Source: Amaranthus tricolor (taxonomy: Eukaryota > Streptophyta > Magnoliopsida > Caryophyllales > Amaranthaceae). Taken from it: a stretch of DNA of 64,000 nt. The notes under the pieces were generated by a model. That model was given only the letters and a program-made list of their open reading frames with translations. It was not told the DNA's origin and made no database searches. Positions within the stretch are counted from its first letter, which is position 1, and every line of letters begins with the position of its first letter. Location of the stretch: contig NC_080052.1 in assembly GCF_026212465.1 (NCBI RefSeq), forward strand, positions 18,329,141-18,393,140, given 5' to 3'. Shown piece by piece: positions 1-13,260 of this stretch. Both the position numbers and the translations under genes were made by a program.

Positions 1-34
<34 letters not shown>
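1..34. repeat. (TA)n microsatellite at window edge
   Basis: Uninterrupted TA dinucleotides run from the first base, so the tract probably continues outside the window. Confidence 0.95.
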
Positions 35-37
<3 letters not shown>

Positions 38-2559
38 TAATTTCGTTTTTATTACCCACCCAATAATACCCCATTTTGTTGGCATCACATTATGCTTGAT
101 TCCAAAATATGAAAATATGGTATGGGCATTTGCATTAATTTATTTAATGGTCATTGAAATTTTTTAAAATTATTGACATCATTGTTTGTTTTTTTTTTTG
201 GATTCGCTATTGGTTTTCAGAGAAAGAAAAGGAAAAGGAAGGAGAAAAAAACATAAACAACATATATATGCCAAAAATAATTACTAACATAAATCATAAT
301 ATTGAAAATAATACAAAAAATATTTTAATGATTGTTTTTTTTTTTTTTTTACTTTACCAAACATATAGTTTTTCATTATATTTTTTGATCATTATTAGTA
401 AAACTTCATGAGATGTTTGATAAAGTAAGGTTGCTGGTGTTAATATTGGTATTAGAATAGAGAAAAGAAAAATATAATCATATCATGCAATTTAATAAAT
501 AGTACATTGACAAAATTTAAAATGTCATATCACAAAGCCTCTTCAAATGGATCAACTTATTGGTTGATATTGTATTACGTGACAAATAAAATTTATTAAC
601 GAGCAAATTCTAACGAATTTTCCATTTTAAAAAAAGAATGAATTGTATGATCTTCCTTTGATTGAGATATATAAGATAGTTTAATCGTTTAAAATTATCT
701 TCGACCAAAAACTTTCTATCTTTAAAAACTAAATAATTTAAATATTTTAAAAAATAACTAGCCATAAATTTTTGTTGTATAGAGTAATCTAAATAAGGTA
801 AAAAAATGATATGGAATAATTACATCTACTAAAATTTACCTTATCAAGTAATAAATTGGTTTATTTAATTTGAAATGTAAAAGATATCTTTATGTTGTTA
901 TTTAAAACGTATAATGGTTATCAGAAATAAAAAATTAATTAAATCAAATAAATTAATAAAATGAATAATTAATTGGAAATATCCCAAAATTGCAAAGTTA
1001 TTAAAAAAAGAATGAATTTTTTCACTGGTCGCGACTTTCATGTTGGTTTTTACAGCATTCGTTTTATTCGGTTTTATTAACCTACGGTTAATATGGATAT
1101 ATTAATTGAATATATTGGGATGTATTGATTTATGATCGACATTGATTCGTGAATCAATGTTGACATATTACTTCATGAATAGTTGTATGCTCTTCTATAA
1201 ATATAGAAGGCATGCGTAAGTTATTTCTGACATGAGATATACATGGAATATACATGCATTTTCTGAATTCTTTTCCTCTCTAGCACTTCTTATAGAGAAC
1301 TTGCAATCCTCAATTGTAAATTTCCGTTTCTTCTTCCATTTAAGTTTTCTCATGTTGTTTTAATTTCCTTGTGCTAGAAATTTAGTGAAATTCTTTGTAT
1401 CTCAAAATATATTTCCGGTATACATTCCCAAGCATCGTAATAGGGATGAAATGATGTTTTAGGAAGAGAGTCTCGCCTAGATTTTATATCAAGTCACATA
1501 CAAAATCTTCTTGTTACTATGTTCGATATATGGTGATCCCCGATAATGAAGTACACATTTGGTGTATGTTAAGCAAAGGTTTAAATTTGTCATATGTTTT
1601 TGTAATCTACTAAGTTTATGTAACTTTATTTTATAAGTTTGATTAATACTTTAAAGTCACAAATTACAACACTTTATAGATAAGTTGCTGAAGTAATTCC
1701 ATTATATTAAAAGATTATTTCACATAATTTTTAATTTTGAAAATATTTAAAGCTAAAACTACCATTTCTCAAGTAAAAATTGAACATATTGGAGTTTATA
1801 TTTGGTTGGTCGTTAGTTAAAAATAAGAACAAAAAAACTAAATGAAGTATATTAATGAGAGATTACGTTACAAATTTATATATTAATTAGTAACAAAATA
1901 AACTCGACAACTATAAAAGAAAAAAATCTCAACAAATTAAGAGAAAAAAAAAGAGAAAGTACAATTTCAAATCATAACCTGATTATAAATCTCATTATTT
2001 ATTCAAAATACTCTCAGTACCTCTCTCAATTAGCATTCTAATTTTCTAATTTAGTTCGTTCTTTGTATTATGCATTATTTTTCGGTTTTTTTTAATGCTC
2101 TAACACTCTTTATAATTTCATCCACAAAATTATTCTCTTTTTTAAATACTTATTTCTATTATCAATTTGTTTTTATCATAGTGTTAATTAAAAAGAAGAT
2201 GAATGAATGCGCTAATTCAATGATAATTAAGTATCAAAAATATAATTGAACAACATTAACAAAAATACAAATCCAATAACTACGGAAACCATGTGAGGTG
2301 AGCCACTCCACCCTAACCTGCTTAACTATGAATGTAAAAATTGTCGGCAGTTTTTGCAACCAATAATCTCACCTTCACATAACTGCACATTAGCTAAGCT
2401 TTCATTCTGTCGGTGTTTATGATTTTTATTCTACGTTTAGGTGTGTGAGAAGGCACGAGGGAAAACATATATATTTACATAATTTTGACTTTTAAAATGA
2501 TCTTTTTTAATTTTTAATAGTTCACGGGAAACATAAAATTATAAGTAAAAGTTTATTAT
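35..2559. other. AT-rich intergenic DNA, no gene seen
   Basis: There is no ORF with recognisable protein similarity and only short low-complexity frames. Around 1190-1205 a TATAAATA-like box lies downstream of palindromic TGTTGA-rich sequence and upstream of a pyrimidine-rich stretch. That arrangement resembles an LTR promoter, but I could not find matching termini or a primer-binding site, so no element is called. Confidence 0.5.
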
Positions 2560-2775
2560 CAATAAGTTCTAATAGTCCGTTTTGGTGATTTGTATTAAAT
2601 AATGCGAATATTAATGGAAAGTTATTGTATTTTTTATAAGAATTTCTCTTAACAAATTTAATGGTCATGTTTATTCTCCTTCAACAATCTCATTTTCTTC
2701 ATAAAATTCATTCCAATCCATTATCATTTGAACATGTGGTATTAGGTGGCAATAAAAAATAGTAAAAAGAAACTT
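2560..2775. repeat. Dispersed MITE-like repeat, copy 1
   Basis: This stretch shares clear similarity with 18650-18842 inside SEC22 intron 3, in the same orientation. Shared landmarks include CTCATTTTCTTCATAAAATT, a following TTCAAATGG/TTCCAATCC segment and a GTATTAGGTGGCAATAAAAA-like end. Both copies begin near a CCGTTTGG/CCGTTTGT motif typical of many plant MITEs. Terminal inverted repeats and a target duplication could not be resolved, so the superfamily is unknown. Confidence 0.5.
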
Positions 2776-4879
2776 TTTTATGAGTAATTTTTCATTAACA
2801 TGAGTATGACATGATACATATCAAGAAAATTTACACTACAAAACATTCACATTACTATCAATTAGTACAAAATCAAACAGGCCATAAGGGTAATAAAATG
2901 AGCGACTGGATGCAGTATGCTCTTTTCCATTTTCATACCCATCTAAAATTTTTATATCCACCAAAAAATTTTCCAACTATCCACCACCTAAAGGGTAAAA
3001 TTTTTATACCTGCGTCTACCTACGGTATGCATTGAAAGTTTAAACTCATCCACACTCACTATAGCCAAGCTTTATTACTCATTATAGGTATACTCGCCTT
3101 ATACCGGTCTCACATTCAATTCAACAATGCGTTATATGTTTATAAAATTGCAATTATTTATGAATTTAATTGTATATCTAATATTATTCAAATCATGAAT
3201 TATAATAAAATAAAATTAATATCTTTTAGTTTTTGTCATTAGGTTTTGATAAAAGTATACAAAATTGTTATGAAGTAGTAAGATGTAGATATGGAGTGAG
3301 TCAAGTAGGTATGCAGTGGGGTGGGTGGATATGTGGCCGGTAAGTCCTAATACTAACCGCTTATTTTATCCATCACGGGTAGGGCTTTTCACACTCATAT
3401 TTATCTATTATCCACAAAATTCATAAACATACTGATCCCAATTAAAATAAATACGGTTTGAATCCCGTAGAATTTAACCCACCTATCATTCATATCATTG
3501 ACATTAAGAATTTTGTTGAAAATCAAAACAAGAACACAAAAAATGGAAGGTCGTTGATGTCTAATATGATAAACTAGTAGAATTTGAACATTTGTTAGGT
3601 GTAGAGTTGTTTGGGTATTCAGATGGATTTTAGGTATAATATATTGGGTAAATTGTGGAAAATATAAGCCTATTTAAGGTCTTTTCAAAATCTTCTTATG
3701 GCTACAATCATTAACACATGTTAAAATAATAATATGTATAACATTTATATATGAGAAATGTGTTTAGAGCTGTGTTTAGCATGTGTTTGATATTGACATG
3801 AACTTGTTGTTGCATTAAGAAAGTTATTTCCCAACTATCCCAAGTGTAAATAGACAGGACTTTCTCAAGGTTAACACACCCACCAAAAGCAATGTACACT
3901 TACTACTTGAGGTGTGGAAAAATACCACTCTTGCACATTAAATAGAAAAAGAGATGAGAAATTGAGAATTGTCTGTCTCCAAAAGGATGAAACATCCACT
4001 ATATATAGACACTTCCTAACGGTCATATTTTAACCTTATTAACCTTAGTCAAATAGTATAAATATGATTTAATAATATTAAATCACCTAATGAATGATAA
4101 TATAGTTGTTGGAAGCATTAGTATGGAATTAATTGATTAATAGCAAACCAATAAAGTTTCAACGGTAACCACATGAGTTCCTAACCTTTAGAGGTCAATT
4201 TATCCAACATGAATTAGTTTTAATTCTTAGGTATAATATGTTAATTTTGGTTAATTGGGTTAATTTTCAACTGCTGTAGATGGTTAGATAAGTGGGTGAG
4301 TTGTCATATGGAGTAGATAAACTTTCTTAGAAAGAGCAATACTTAAACCATATTTATCTTTTCCTTTTTTAAACATGTACTCCCTATGTGCCATTAGATT
4401 TGAAGTACTAGGAAATTGTGTTTTTTAAGAAATTAGCAATAAATGAAAAGAGAGAATAAATTGTGTGGATGAAAATAAAAAAGAGTTAAAATGTATGGAT
4501 GAGACCAAAAAAATGAGATGGTCCATTGTACAAAAATAAAAATAATGCAAAATTAGTCGAAAAGACCAAAATGACAATTGGTGCAAAATGAGCGGGGCGG
4601 AGAGAGTGTTATAGTCTAAACATATTTATAGTTCTAAAAACGAACTAAAACATTACAAAAAAAAATACACCAAATGGCTACGAGTGCATTCTTTCTCCAT
4701 CCTGTCACGATCACCCATATGGTCAGCCAAACTAACTATATTCTCGTACAACCTCTTCATACCATACATTTTTAGGTCCTCAAGTAAATCAACACTGGTG
4801 CGAGTATGTGGGGCATATCCTTCCTGCTGAACAGCAGGTATGAAATTAACACATATTTCTACTGTTTTTCTGATAAAAT
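2776..4879. other. AT-rich intergenic DNA, no gene seen
   Basis: No coding region, RNA gene or well-bounded element is visible. Several short frames exist but none resembles a protein. Around 4386-4610 there is a weak Stowaway-like outline (CTCCCT near the left end, GAGAG near the right), but the inner parts of the ends do not pair well. The minus-strand frame at 4653-4898 lies just downstream of the CACTA transposase remnant and may be degraded sequence of the same element. Confidence 0.45.
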
Positions 4880-7786
4880 GACTTATAATCAGTACCACAA
4901 TAAGGACATGAATTTTTGTCGTGTGTACTCCAATCTAATAACATCGAAATATGCAGAAAAGTCGCTGATTGTCCACATTAAAGGAGCTGTCAGTAGGGGT
5001 GTTCAAAACCGGATACCGGGTCGACCCGGTTCCGAAAAACCGGGTACCCGATTTTCCGGATACTTAAAATTCTGTTCCGGATCCGATCCGGTTTAACCGG
5101 GTACCCCGAATTCGGGTACCTGGTTTAAACCGGATCGGATACCGGATACCCGGTTTTGTTAAAAACTTTAATTTTTTTTTTTCCTTATTTCTTTTAACAT
5201 TTTTTTTATATAATTCAAATACTAAATGGGGTTTTTGCATAATTGAATTACCCAATTGCAATTATTAGCAGATAATTAATTAATTTGAATTGATTCAAGT
5301 CATTATCATCAGAAAGTTTCAAGTCAACCTTGAAGATTGATTCAAGCAAAAGATAAACAAGAGGCTTTACTAAAATTAATCACTATAAGTACTATAACAA
5401 TTAAAGGCTAATCAAGAACAAAATCAAAGAAAATAACAACTTTAATCGATAATTTCATAAATTCCCAACAAAATTAAAACTTTTTTGTTCTAATTAGTGT
5501 TAAAATCAATAACAAGTAAGTTTGAATTAAATCAAAGCTTTTGATATTCTATTTACATGAATTAATCATTAAAACAAGTGTAATCAAGAACAAAATCAAA
5601 GAAAACTTTAATCATCAATTTCATAAATTCATCACAAAATCAAAACTTTTTGTTGTAATTAGTATCATAATCAATTAGCAAAGTAGGTAAAGATCTACAA
5701 ACAAAATTGTACAATAATCCACTACCCAATATCGCCAAGTATTGTACAACAATGACACACCATTTGATTTTTCATTCTACCATATTTTAACTGAAGATTA
5801 CCAGCTAAACCTCTGCGAAAATGGCGAAAACCGCGAACTAAATAAATCTCTGTGACAAAATCGAAAATGGAAAAAAAACATTAAATAAGTACCAAAAAAT
5901 AAAATTAGGTTTGTTTCGAATTAAGAAGATCTGGGGAAGAAGAAGAAGAAGAAGAATGGTGATGAACTAAAAGAATGGTGATGAACTGAAAGAAACTTAC
6001 CCAATTGAAAACGGTGAAGAAGAAGAATGGCAGTGGTATAGATTCTTGTCGATGTCTTATCGTGAATGGTGAAGAAGAAGCAAGATGACGGGAGCAAGAT
6101 TGAAGAAGATGGGAGTCTGCTTGAAGAAGAAGATTCAAGAAGCAAGATGAGTAGAAATGCAGATGACGGCTAGCAACAGTAGCAAGAAGACAGTGATTTC
6201 CAAAGGCCCAAGTTAGATTTAGCCAATTTAGGGTTTTCAAACTTTTCAAAATAAATTTATAAAAAATAAAAAAAAAAAACCCGGATACCGGGTACCCGGT
6301 TTCCAAAATTCGCGATCCGTATCCGACCCGAATACCCGGTTTTAAAACCGGGTACCTGACCCGAATTATCCGAATTTGGTAAACCGGGTAATTTACCCGG
6401 TTTTAAAAATCGGATACCGGGTATTTCGGATCGGGTTTTCCAAACCGGATATTTTTGAACACCCCTAGCTGTCAGACAAAAGTTACTCCTTGTGGACACA
6501 TCATAAGTAACTATTCCATCCCTCCAAAGCATGTTAAGCTCTTCAATCAAGGGTTGCAGGTAAATGTCGATGTTTTACTTTGGATTTTTAGGGCTAGGAG
6601 CAATCACTATTAGGAACATGTGAGGTGTTTGCATGCACATCCATGGAGCGAGGTTGTAAGGTGTCAGAATCATAGGCCATGAAGAGTATTGTCGTCCTGA
6701 GTTTCCAAATGGGTTGAAGTCGTCCATACACAGACCGAGCCTTACATTTCTCCTCTCAGCGTCAAATTTTGGATGTTTGGCATTAAAAGTAATCCACGCA
6801 TCCGAGTCTGATGGATGTTGCCATCTCCCCCTCTTCTTTGTAGTGCTCACCGATCTCATTTCATCAGCAATAACCTATGAGGCGTACAATCTTTGTAACA
6901 TTAGAACTATGGAAGGTAAAAAAAATACTTCCAAGAGATACATCGATTCCCTTCATCATTCTTAACAAACTTGTTGCCCCACATACCCTGCTTCGTTTTA
7001 AATCCATAGTACGACCCAATAGATCATGCAACCTTTAAAACAACAATCAATCCTTTCCACTGGTAATCCAAGAGCCGCTATCTGCTTCTTTATGTCGTAA
7101 AACTCAGTTGTCATCAATTTTTGTTGTGATCTAGCCTCCCACAGAATAGCACAAAAGTCATCGTACAATCTTTCCGGACAATGATGATCAGTCTTCAAGT
7201 TTGTCATTCTCCAAATCATTAACATTTGAGAATAGGTTTCACACCCGGGATAAAGTGGATTGTTGGTGGCCCTTAAGATTTCAAAAAATGTTTTGCCTGA
7301 GGGTTCGAATCTTCAGGTAAATCTACACGTGAATGTTCCTCAAATGGTGAATCATTTTGAGGGATATCATGTTGAGGGAAAAAGTTGTGGTACGCTTTTG
7401 GGAATGCACTTGCAGCAGCATCGTGCACCTTACGCTGTATGGATATTCCTCAAGGTTTCTTATAGGGTAAATAATATACTCTTCCTCACAGACAAATGCA
7501 TTACTGCAACCCTCTCCAACGAGTATATAACAATGGTACCTCCAGTCATAATAATCTCCAACTTTTGCAAAAGATGATCTTTCACTTCATTTGGTTTTTA
7601 ACAATTAAAGTTTTTATATTTAACACAAGTAGATATAATTTCAACACTTGGACCTTTGCTAATAGCGAATTTCAAAAAAAAATCTTCTACCCCTCGCAAG
7701 AATTTTATATTATATGCCCCATCATCAAATTGTCTTTTATACATCCAACTTCTATTGTATAAAAAATATTCATCATCATCCGCCAT
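4880..7786 (-). pseudogene. Decayed CACTA (En/Spm, tnp2-type) transposase, split by an hAT insertion
   Basis: Minus-strand fragments appear in the order of a plant CACTA tnp2 transposase. The N-terminal transposase-associated domain is at 7786-7598 (RSWMYKR, then RGVEDFF). Next comes a segment with PLYPGCETYSQ and an LYDDFCAILWEA region (about 7290-6998). The tnp2 core follows at 6859-6575 (LGLCMDDFNPFGNSGRQYSSW, LTPYNLAPWMC) and 6550-6468 (IEELNMLWRDGI). After the inserted element the core resumes as APLMWTISDFSAY near 4975-4925, and after a frameshift a CPYCGTDYKSFY zinc-like segment near 4890-4860. Several stops and frameshifts break the frame, so it cannot make an active enzyme. The family would bind and cut CACTA element ends in the nucleus. 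The fragment assignment is firm; its 3' boundary is approximate. Confidence 0.85.
4994..6467. mobile_element. Non-autonomous hAT element with CCGG-rich termini
   Basis: The element starts TAGGGGTGTTCAAAA and ends with the inverted form (TTTTTGAACACCCCTA). It is flanked by a perfect 8-bp direct repeat GCTGTCAG at 4986-4993 and 6468-6475. An 8-bp target duplication with TAGGGGTG termini is the signature of hAT transposons. About 160-190 bp at each end are dense in CCGGATACCGGG/ACCCGGTTTT subterminal motifs, probable transposase-binding sites. The interior (about 5160-6270) has no transposase; it holds AT-rich sequence and a GAA-rich stretch at 5930-6130. It interrupts the CACTA transposase and so is younger than it. 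Confidence 0.92.
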
Positions 7787-9289
7787 TATTGCAAATAACC
7801 AATGATAATCAATAAATATTATTTAAGAATTCAAACAATATCTACACATTTATGTATTTAAGTAGGAAAAAAATTAAATTTAAACAATAATAAACATAAA
7901 AAATTAAAGTAATTAAGTAGAAAAAATTACACCTAGAATTTTCCCGAATATTTTTCTTCATATCAACAAAAACAGTAGTTTTTTGTGGAGAAAAATAAGG
8001 GTAAACCCAAACTATACCGATTAACTAACAGCTTACTTCAAATGCAAAACCAAAAGAATTTCATCGCAATATATAGACTAAAGTTCTTTCCTTCTGCGGT
8101 TTTGGATCCTCATAGAATATTAATGGCGACAGGATGGAGACAGGAAATGTACGTAGCCAATCTTGGGGACGAAATGGAGACAGGATGGCTACGGGCTATC
8201 CTGCTGCCACACTTGGCGACGGGTCTTTCTTGTCGCCATCCCCTAGCCAAGAACGGCGACAGAATATCTCCATCGTATTTTTTTAAGTGAACATGACAAA
8301 AAGTTAAGAGTTGAATATCATAATGGCTAATCTCACAATCTGACAAAGCATATCCAAGAGTCTTTCTAATGAAAAATTATAAACAAATTTAATTAGATTT
8401 ACAATATATTTGGATAGAGAGAAATAAAGAGAATGAAACGAGAAACAATTAGAAGGATGGAGAATCTATTATTTAAATAACAAAATGAGAAGGGAGGGAT
8501 TTAGGGGGAAAACATGCCTAGATTTTAGTCAGAAAATAATTTTTCTAAAGTGGAATGATTTAAAGGGAAAACACACATTTTTCTTTCTTTTCCATTAGTT
8601 CCCTTCCCTTTTAAACAAACAATATGCGCTTTTTCTCCTTACTTCTCCTTTTCCTTAACTTTCCTTCCCTTTATCTCTTAATTTGCCATCTAAACATAGT
8701 ATTATAGACGAATTTTATTTGATTTGATGGATTCATTAATTGCTATTAGAGCCATTTGAAAAGACTATTCATCTGAAAAGACAAACTCAGCTATAATCGA
8801 CGACAAATCGAAATCAACGCCATGCACTTTATTAATAGATTATTACAATAAGAATCGAACCTTGTATTAGTTGAGGAATAATTTTGTCTTTTTACAGAAG
8901 GCGATGAGTTCGTTTCTATCACTGGGCCCTTGTCTTATCTCTAACATGCCCTAAAATAAAAACAAAATAAAATTCATTACTACAATCTACAAATATGCAA
9001 AAAGAAACCATAAAAAAAAAAAGGCCAAATAAACCATTACAGAAGTGGTCTTCACGTCACTGGTTTCTTTGTGAATGATGTGAGATCTAATTCTCTTGAA
9101 ATGTGGAATATTTTAATTGGTAAGAGAAAGTAGTTAAAACTTAAAAGTGAGAAGTAAAAGTAATCAATGATGATAGAAGTTGGTTTTTTTCCATAGATAA
9201 GAACCACTTTCCCTTAAAAGATAGATTTTTTTAATTCGATAAAGGAGAAAATGCACTTAAGAGAACGTACATGTGCTTTTCATTAAAAA
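7787..9289. other. Intergenic, CACTA-flank and fold-back sequence
   Basis: No gene is seen. At 8120-8275 there are direct and inverted repeats of GGCGACAGGATGGAGACAGG-like motifs upstream of the CACTA transposase start. They look like CACTA subterminal repeats, but no CACTA terminus was found. At about 8405-8700 a purine-rich left half and pyrimidine-rich right half can partly fold back, which suggests an old MITE with unclear ends. The rest is plain AT-rich sequence. Confidence 0.4.
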
Positions 9290-9557
9290 TAGAGGTGTTA
9301 AAAAAAAATTCGATAATCCGATATTTACCCGACTTTATAACTGAATCCGACTTGACTCAAGTTCAAAATAAATTAAAAATTATGTAAAAATTAATGTGAA
9401 CACAAGACTCGATTTTAAACCTATCCGAAACTCATGACCCAAAAACAACCCAATAAAACCTTTTAGTTATAAAAAATATGTTAGTTTCAAATTATTCACC
9501 AACTAGTTTGAATTCCGTGATAAGTACATATTAATTATTATAAATATTTACCAATAA

Positions 9558-10850
<1,293 letters not shown>

Positions 10851-11372
10851 AATTTATTATCAGTTTTCAATTAATTGGTAAAATATTCTTATTGTGATAT
10901 TCCCCGTTCCATGGGTTTAATTTCCCCTTGGGATTGTTCAGTAAGTGTAATTGGAATATGTAACAATTAAAAAATTGTTAATTGAGAATTGGATATATAG
11001 TCTCCTCTCCATTTTAGCTAAAACGAGATAGTTAATAAGAATTAAGTTGGGTTCCATTTAGAAAAAATTACTTGATGTCAACTGAGATAAGTTCTTACTG
11101 AGACGAAACATGACTCTCCATATTATTTGACATTTATAGAGTTGTTCATTCGGAACACCAAGTCAATTTCAGATTAAATATTTTGAATCGGTTCAAAGTT
11201 AAATCTTGCACCCTTATTGATTTTTATATTTTACGTAATTGAAAATTCATTTTGAAGTCGGGTCAAAATCGAATCCAGTTACAAGGTCAGATAAATATTA
11301 AATAATTGAATTTATTTCGAACACCTCTAACCTTGTTTATCTCTATTTCCTAATATATTTCCTAAAAAATAC

Positions 11373-11960
11373 AGGTTAATAGAATTTCTCTACGGTTACG
11401 ATAGCCCCCCATATATTAGTTATTTTATTTATTAATATAATTTTATTTTTATTTATTTTGTTTTATTTTAATAATTATTTTTATCAAATTAAATTTATAT
11501 TTACCAAAATTTTTTAGTCTACGTTGAACAAAATCTTAATTAATTAATAATAACTTATAGATATATTTAATTTGAGGATAATAATATTCGTTGTTACTCA
11601 CAGTAAACAAGTACTCCCCTATAAATATCTTTGCTAAAATGTGTAATTTAGAATAAATACCCTCTGTTGTTCGCTGTTATGCAATTTTATTTTTTTTTCA
11701 TTTTAACTTATTACTTCTCCTAATTTGTCCCTATTTTTTAAGATCTTTCATGAAAAATTACAAGAGAGTAGAATTTCTCTAGGGCTACGATAGCCCTACC
11801 ATATATTATATATTTTATTTTTCTATATAATTTCATTTTTATTTGTTAAATTTTTTTATTAGAAGTAATTATTTTCATCTAAATAATTTTATCTTTAAAA
11901 AATTTAATAAGTAGATTATGTTGAACAAAATCTTAATTTGAGAATAACAAAATTAGAAAA
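11373..11960. repeat. Diverged direct repeat pair of about 200 bp with a hairpin motif
   Basis: Segments 11373-11580 and 11764-11960 are similar, each starting AGAATTTCTCT and ending TTGAACAAAATCTTAAT. Near the start of the second copy (11781-11797) is a perfect hairpin, AGGGCTA-CGA-TAGCCCT. In the first copy it is decayed (CGGTTACGATAGCCCC). Both are followed by an AT-rich tract. No coding content is seen, and the origin is unknown. Confidence 0.55.
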
Positions 11961-12999
11961 TTAGTTATAATTATCTGATTTTCATAATATTGCACTTATT
12001 TTTTCTCAAATTTTACATGTAGGTTGTGACTGTATTATTGTAGGGGAGAATGTAAATTTTGTTAGGAGAAATATTAGAAAATAAGTACAATTAGAAAAGA
12101 AATTAGAAAATAGTGATAAATTAGGAGGAATAACATGTCAAAAATGGAAAAAAAATTGCATTCACTCTTGTATATTGTTACTAACAACGTATTGGGAAAA
12201 ATATTTCATTACTATTTTTTTTTTAATTATACAATTTAAAAAAATATATATAAGGAATACTTGTTCGCTTTGCTTGACTTTTTATCTAAATTTTCTTGTT
12301 CAATGTTACTAACAACATATAGATGCCTAACCTCAATTCTGGAAATTATACGCTTATTTTGGGAATTAAAATTTTCTCAAAGTTAGTATAGGAATTTTAA
12401 AAAAAGTATTTATTTCAAATTTTTTGTACCTAGTAAGCCCAATTCCAAGTGTATTGTGACTTTTAACTTAGAGGAACTTTACTAAGGTTTGCTTATGACG
12501 TGGGGCCTTAATTAATATTATTGTGTAACAAGAGTAAATGAAGTCACTCAATACAAAGATGATTGATTGCAATAAGTGTTGTTCATTCTCAATAAATGTA
12601 ACTCGAAGAAGAATATATTCAATAGTGAGTTTAGTAAGAATTTTGATTTCTCGGAAAAGGTGAATAGGAGGATGTTTATATCTCATCATTGACTTGGAGC
12701 CCAGGAATTCTATTGGTGGTAAGAAATGTCTCATTTAACCTTTGGAATTACCGTTGTTAATTCCTATACGATTTTCATTAGCTTTTCGTGTAGAATCAAC
12801 TACACTCTTGTACGTGGCAGCCTCTAGTTGGTTGTGTAAATGAGCATTAAATACAAAGAATGGTTTATACTTGTTTTGGGGAAGCTTCCACGTTTTGTTT
12901 GTAAAATATTCTTCAGTCTTGTCATTTAAGTGGATGAGGTGTCATAACAGTATTCTTCTTTTACGACTTTTCATTTAATTTTCTGTCATTTGTGAGATA
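11961..12999. other. AT-rich intergenic DNA, no gene seen
   Basis: No convincing coding region. The minus-strand frame at 12468-12734 (88 codons) resembles nothing I recognise and has no supporting signals. No terminal repeats are visible. Confidence 0.5.
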
Positions 13000-13258
13000 C
13001 TCCCTCCAATTCACTACTAATGTCCCATTTGCTTTTTGGATACTATTCATCTCTTACTCTTAATTTGTATTTTATTATTAATCTATAAGTTAAAACATAG
13101 TCAAGTGAGATCTTGTTTGATTCGTCTCAATTCAAGGATTATTTATATCAATTTTCCATAATTATTAATTATAAACAATTAGTGATATTAAAAATTAAAT
13201 AAATACATTGGATAAAGTATATAAAACAAATAGAACATTAGTAGTGAATTGGAGCGAG
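13000..13258. mobile_element. Stowaway MITE
   Basis: The ends are CTCCCTCCAATTCACTACTA and, inverted, CTCGCTCCAATTCACTACTA, flanked on both sides by TA (12998-12999 and 13259-13260). Size (259 bp), CTCCCTCC start and TA target site define Stowaway, the non-autonomous Tc1/mariner relatives of plants. A decayed relative is at 43210-43440. Confidence 0.93.
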
Positions 13259-13260
13259 TA

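Noticed and set aside
4386..4612. Possible Stowaway MITE (CTCCCT left, GAGAG right)
   Set aside because: Beyond the first few bases the inverted ends do not match well and no TA duplication is clear.
4653..4898. 81-codon minus-strand ORF next to the CACTA remnant
   Set aside because: Its N-terminal part overlaps the tnp2 zinc region in another frame, and I recognise no family for the rest.
5905..6306. 133-codon minus-strand ORF in the hAT element
   Set aside because: Its Ser- and Phe-rich product comes from a GAA repeat and shows no domain; the frame crosses the element's terminal repeat.
7280..7310. GGGTTCGAATC box-B-like motif suggesting a SINE
   Set aside because: It falls inside the tnp2 coding remnant (read on the other strand), so it is explained by that gene.
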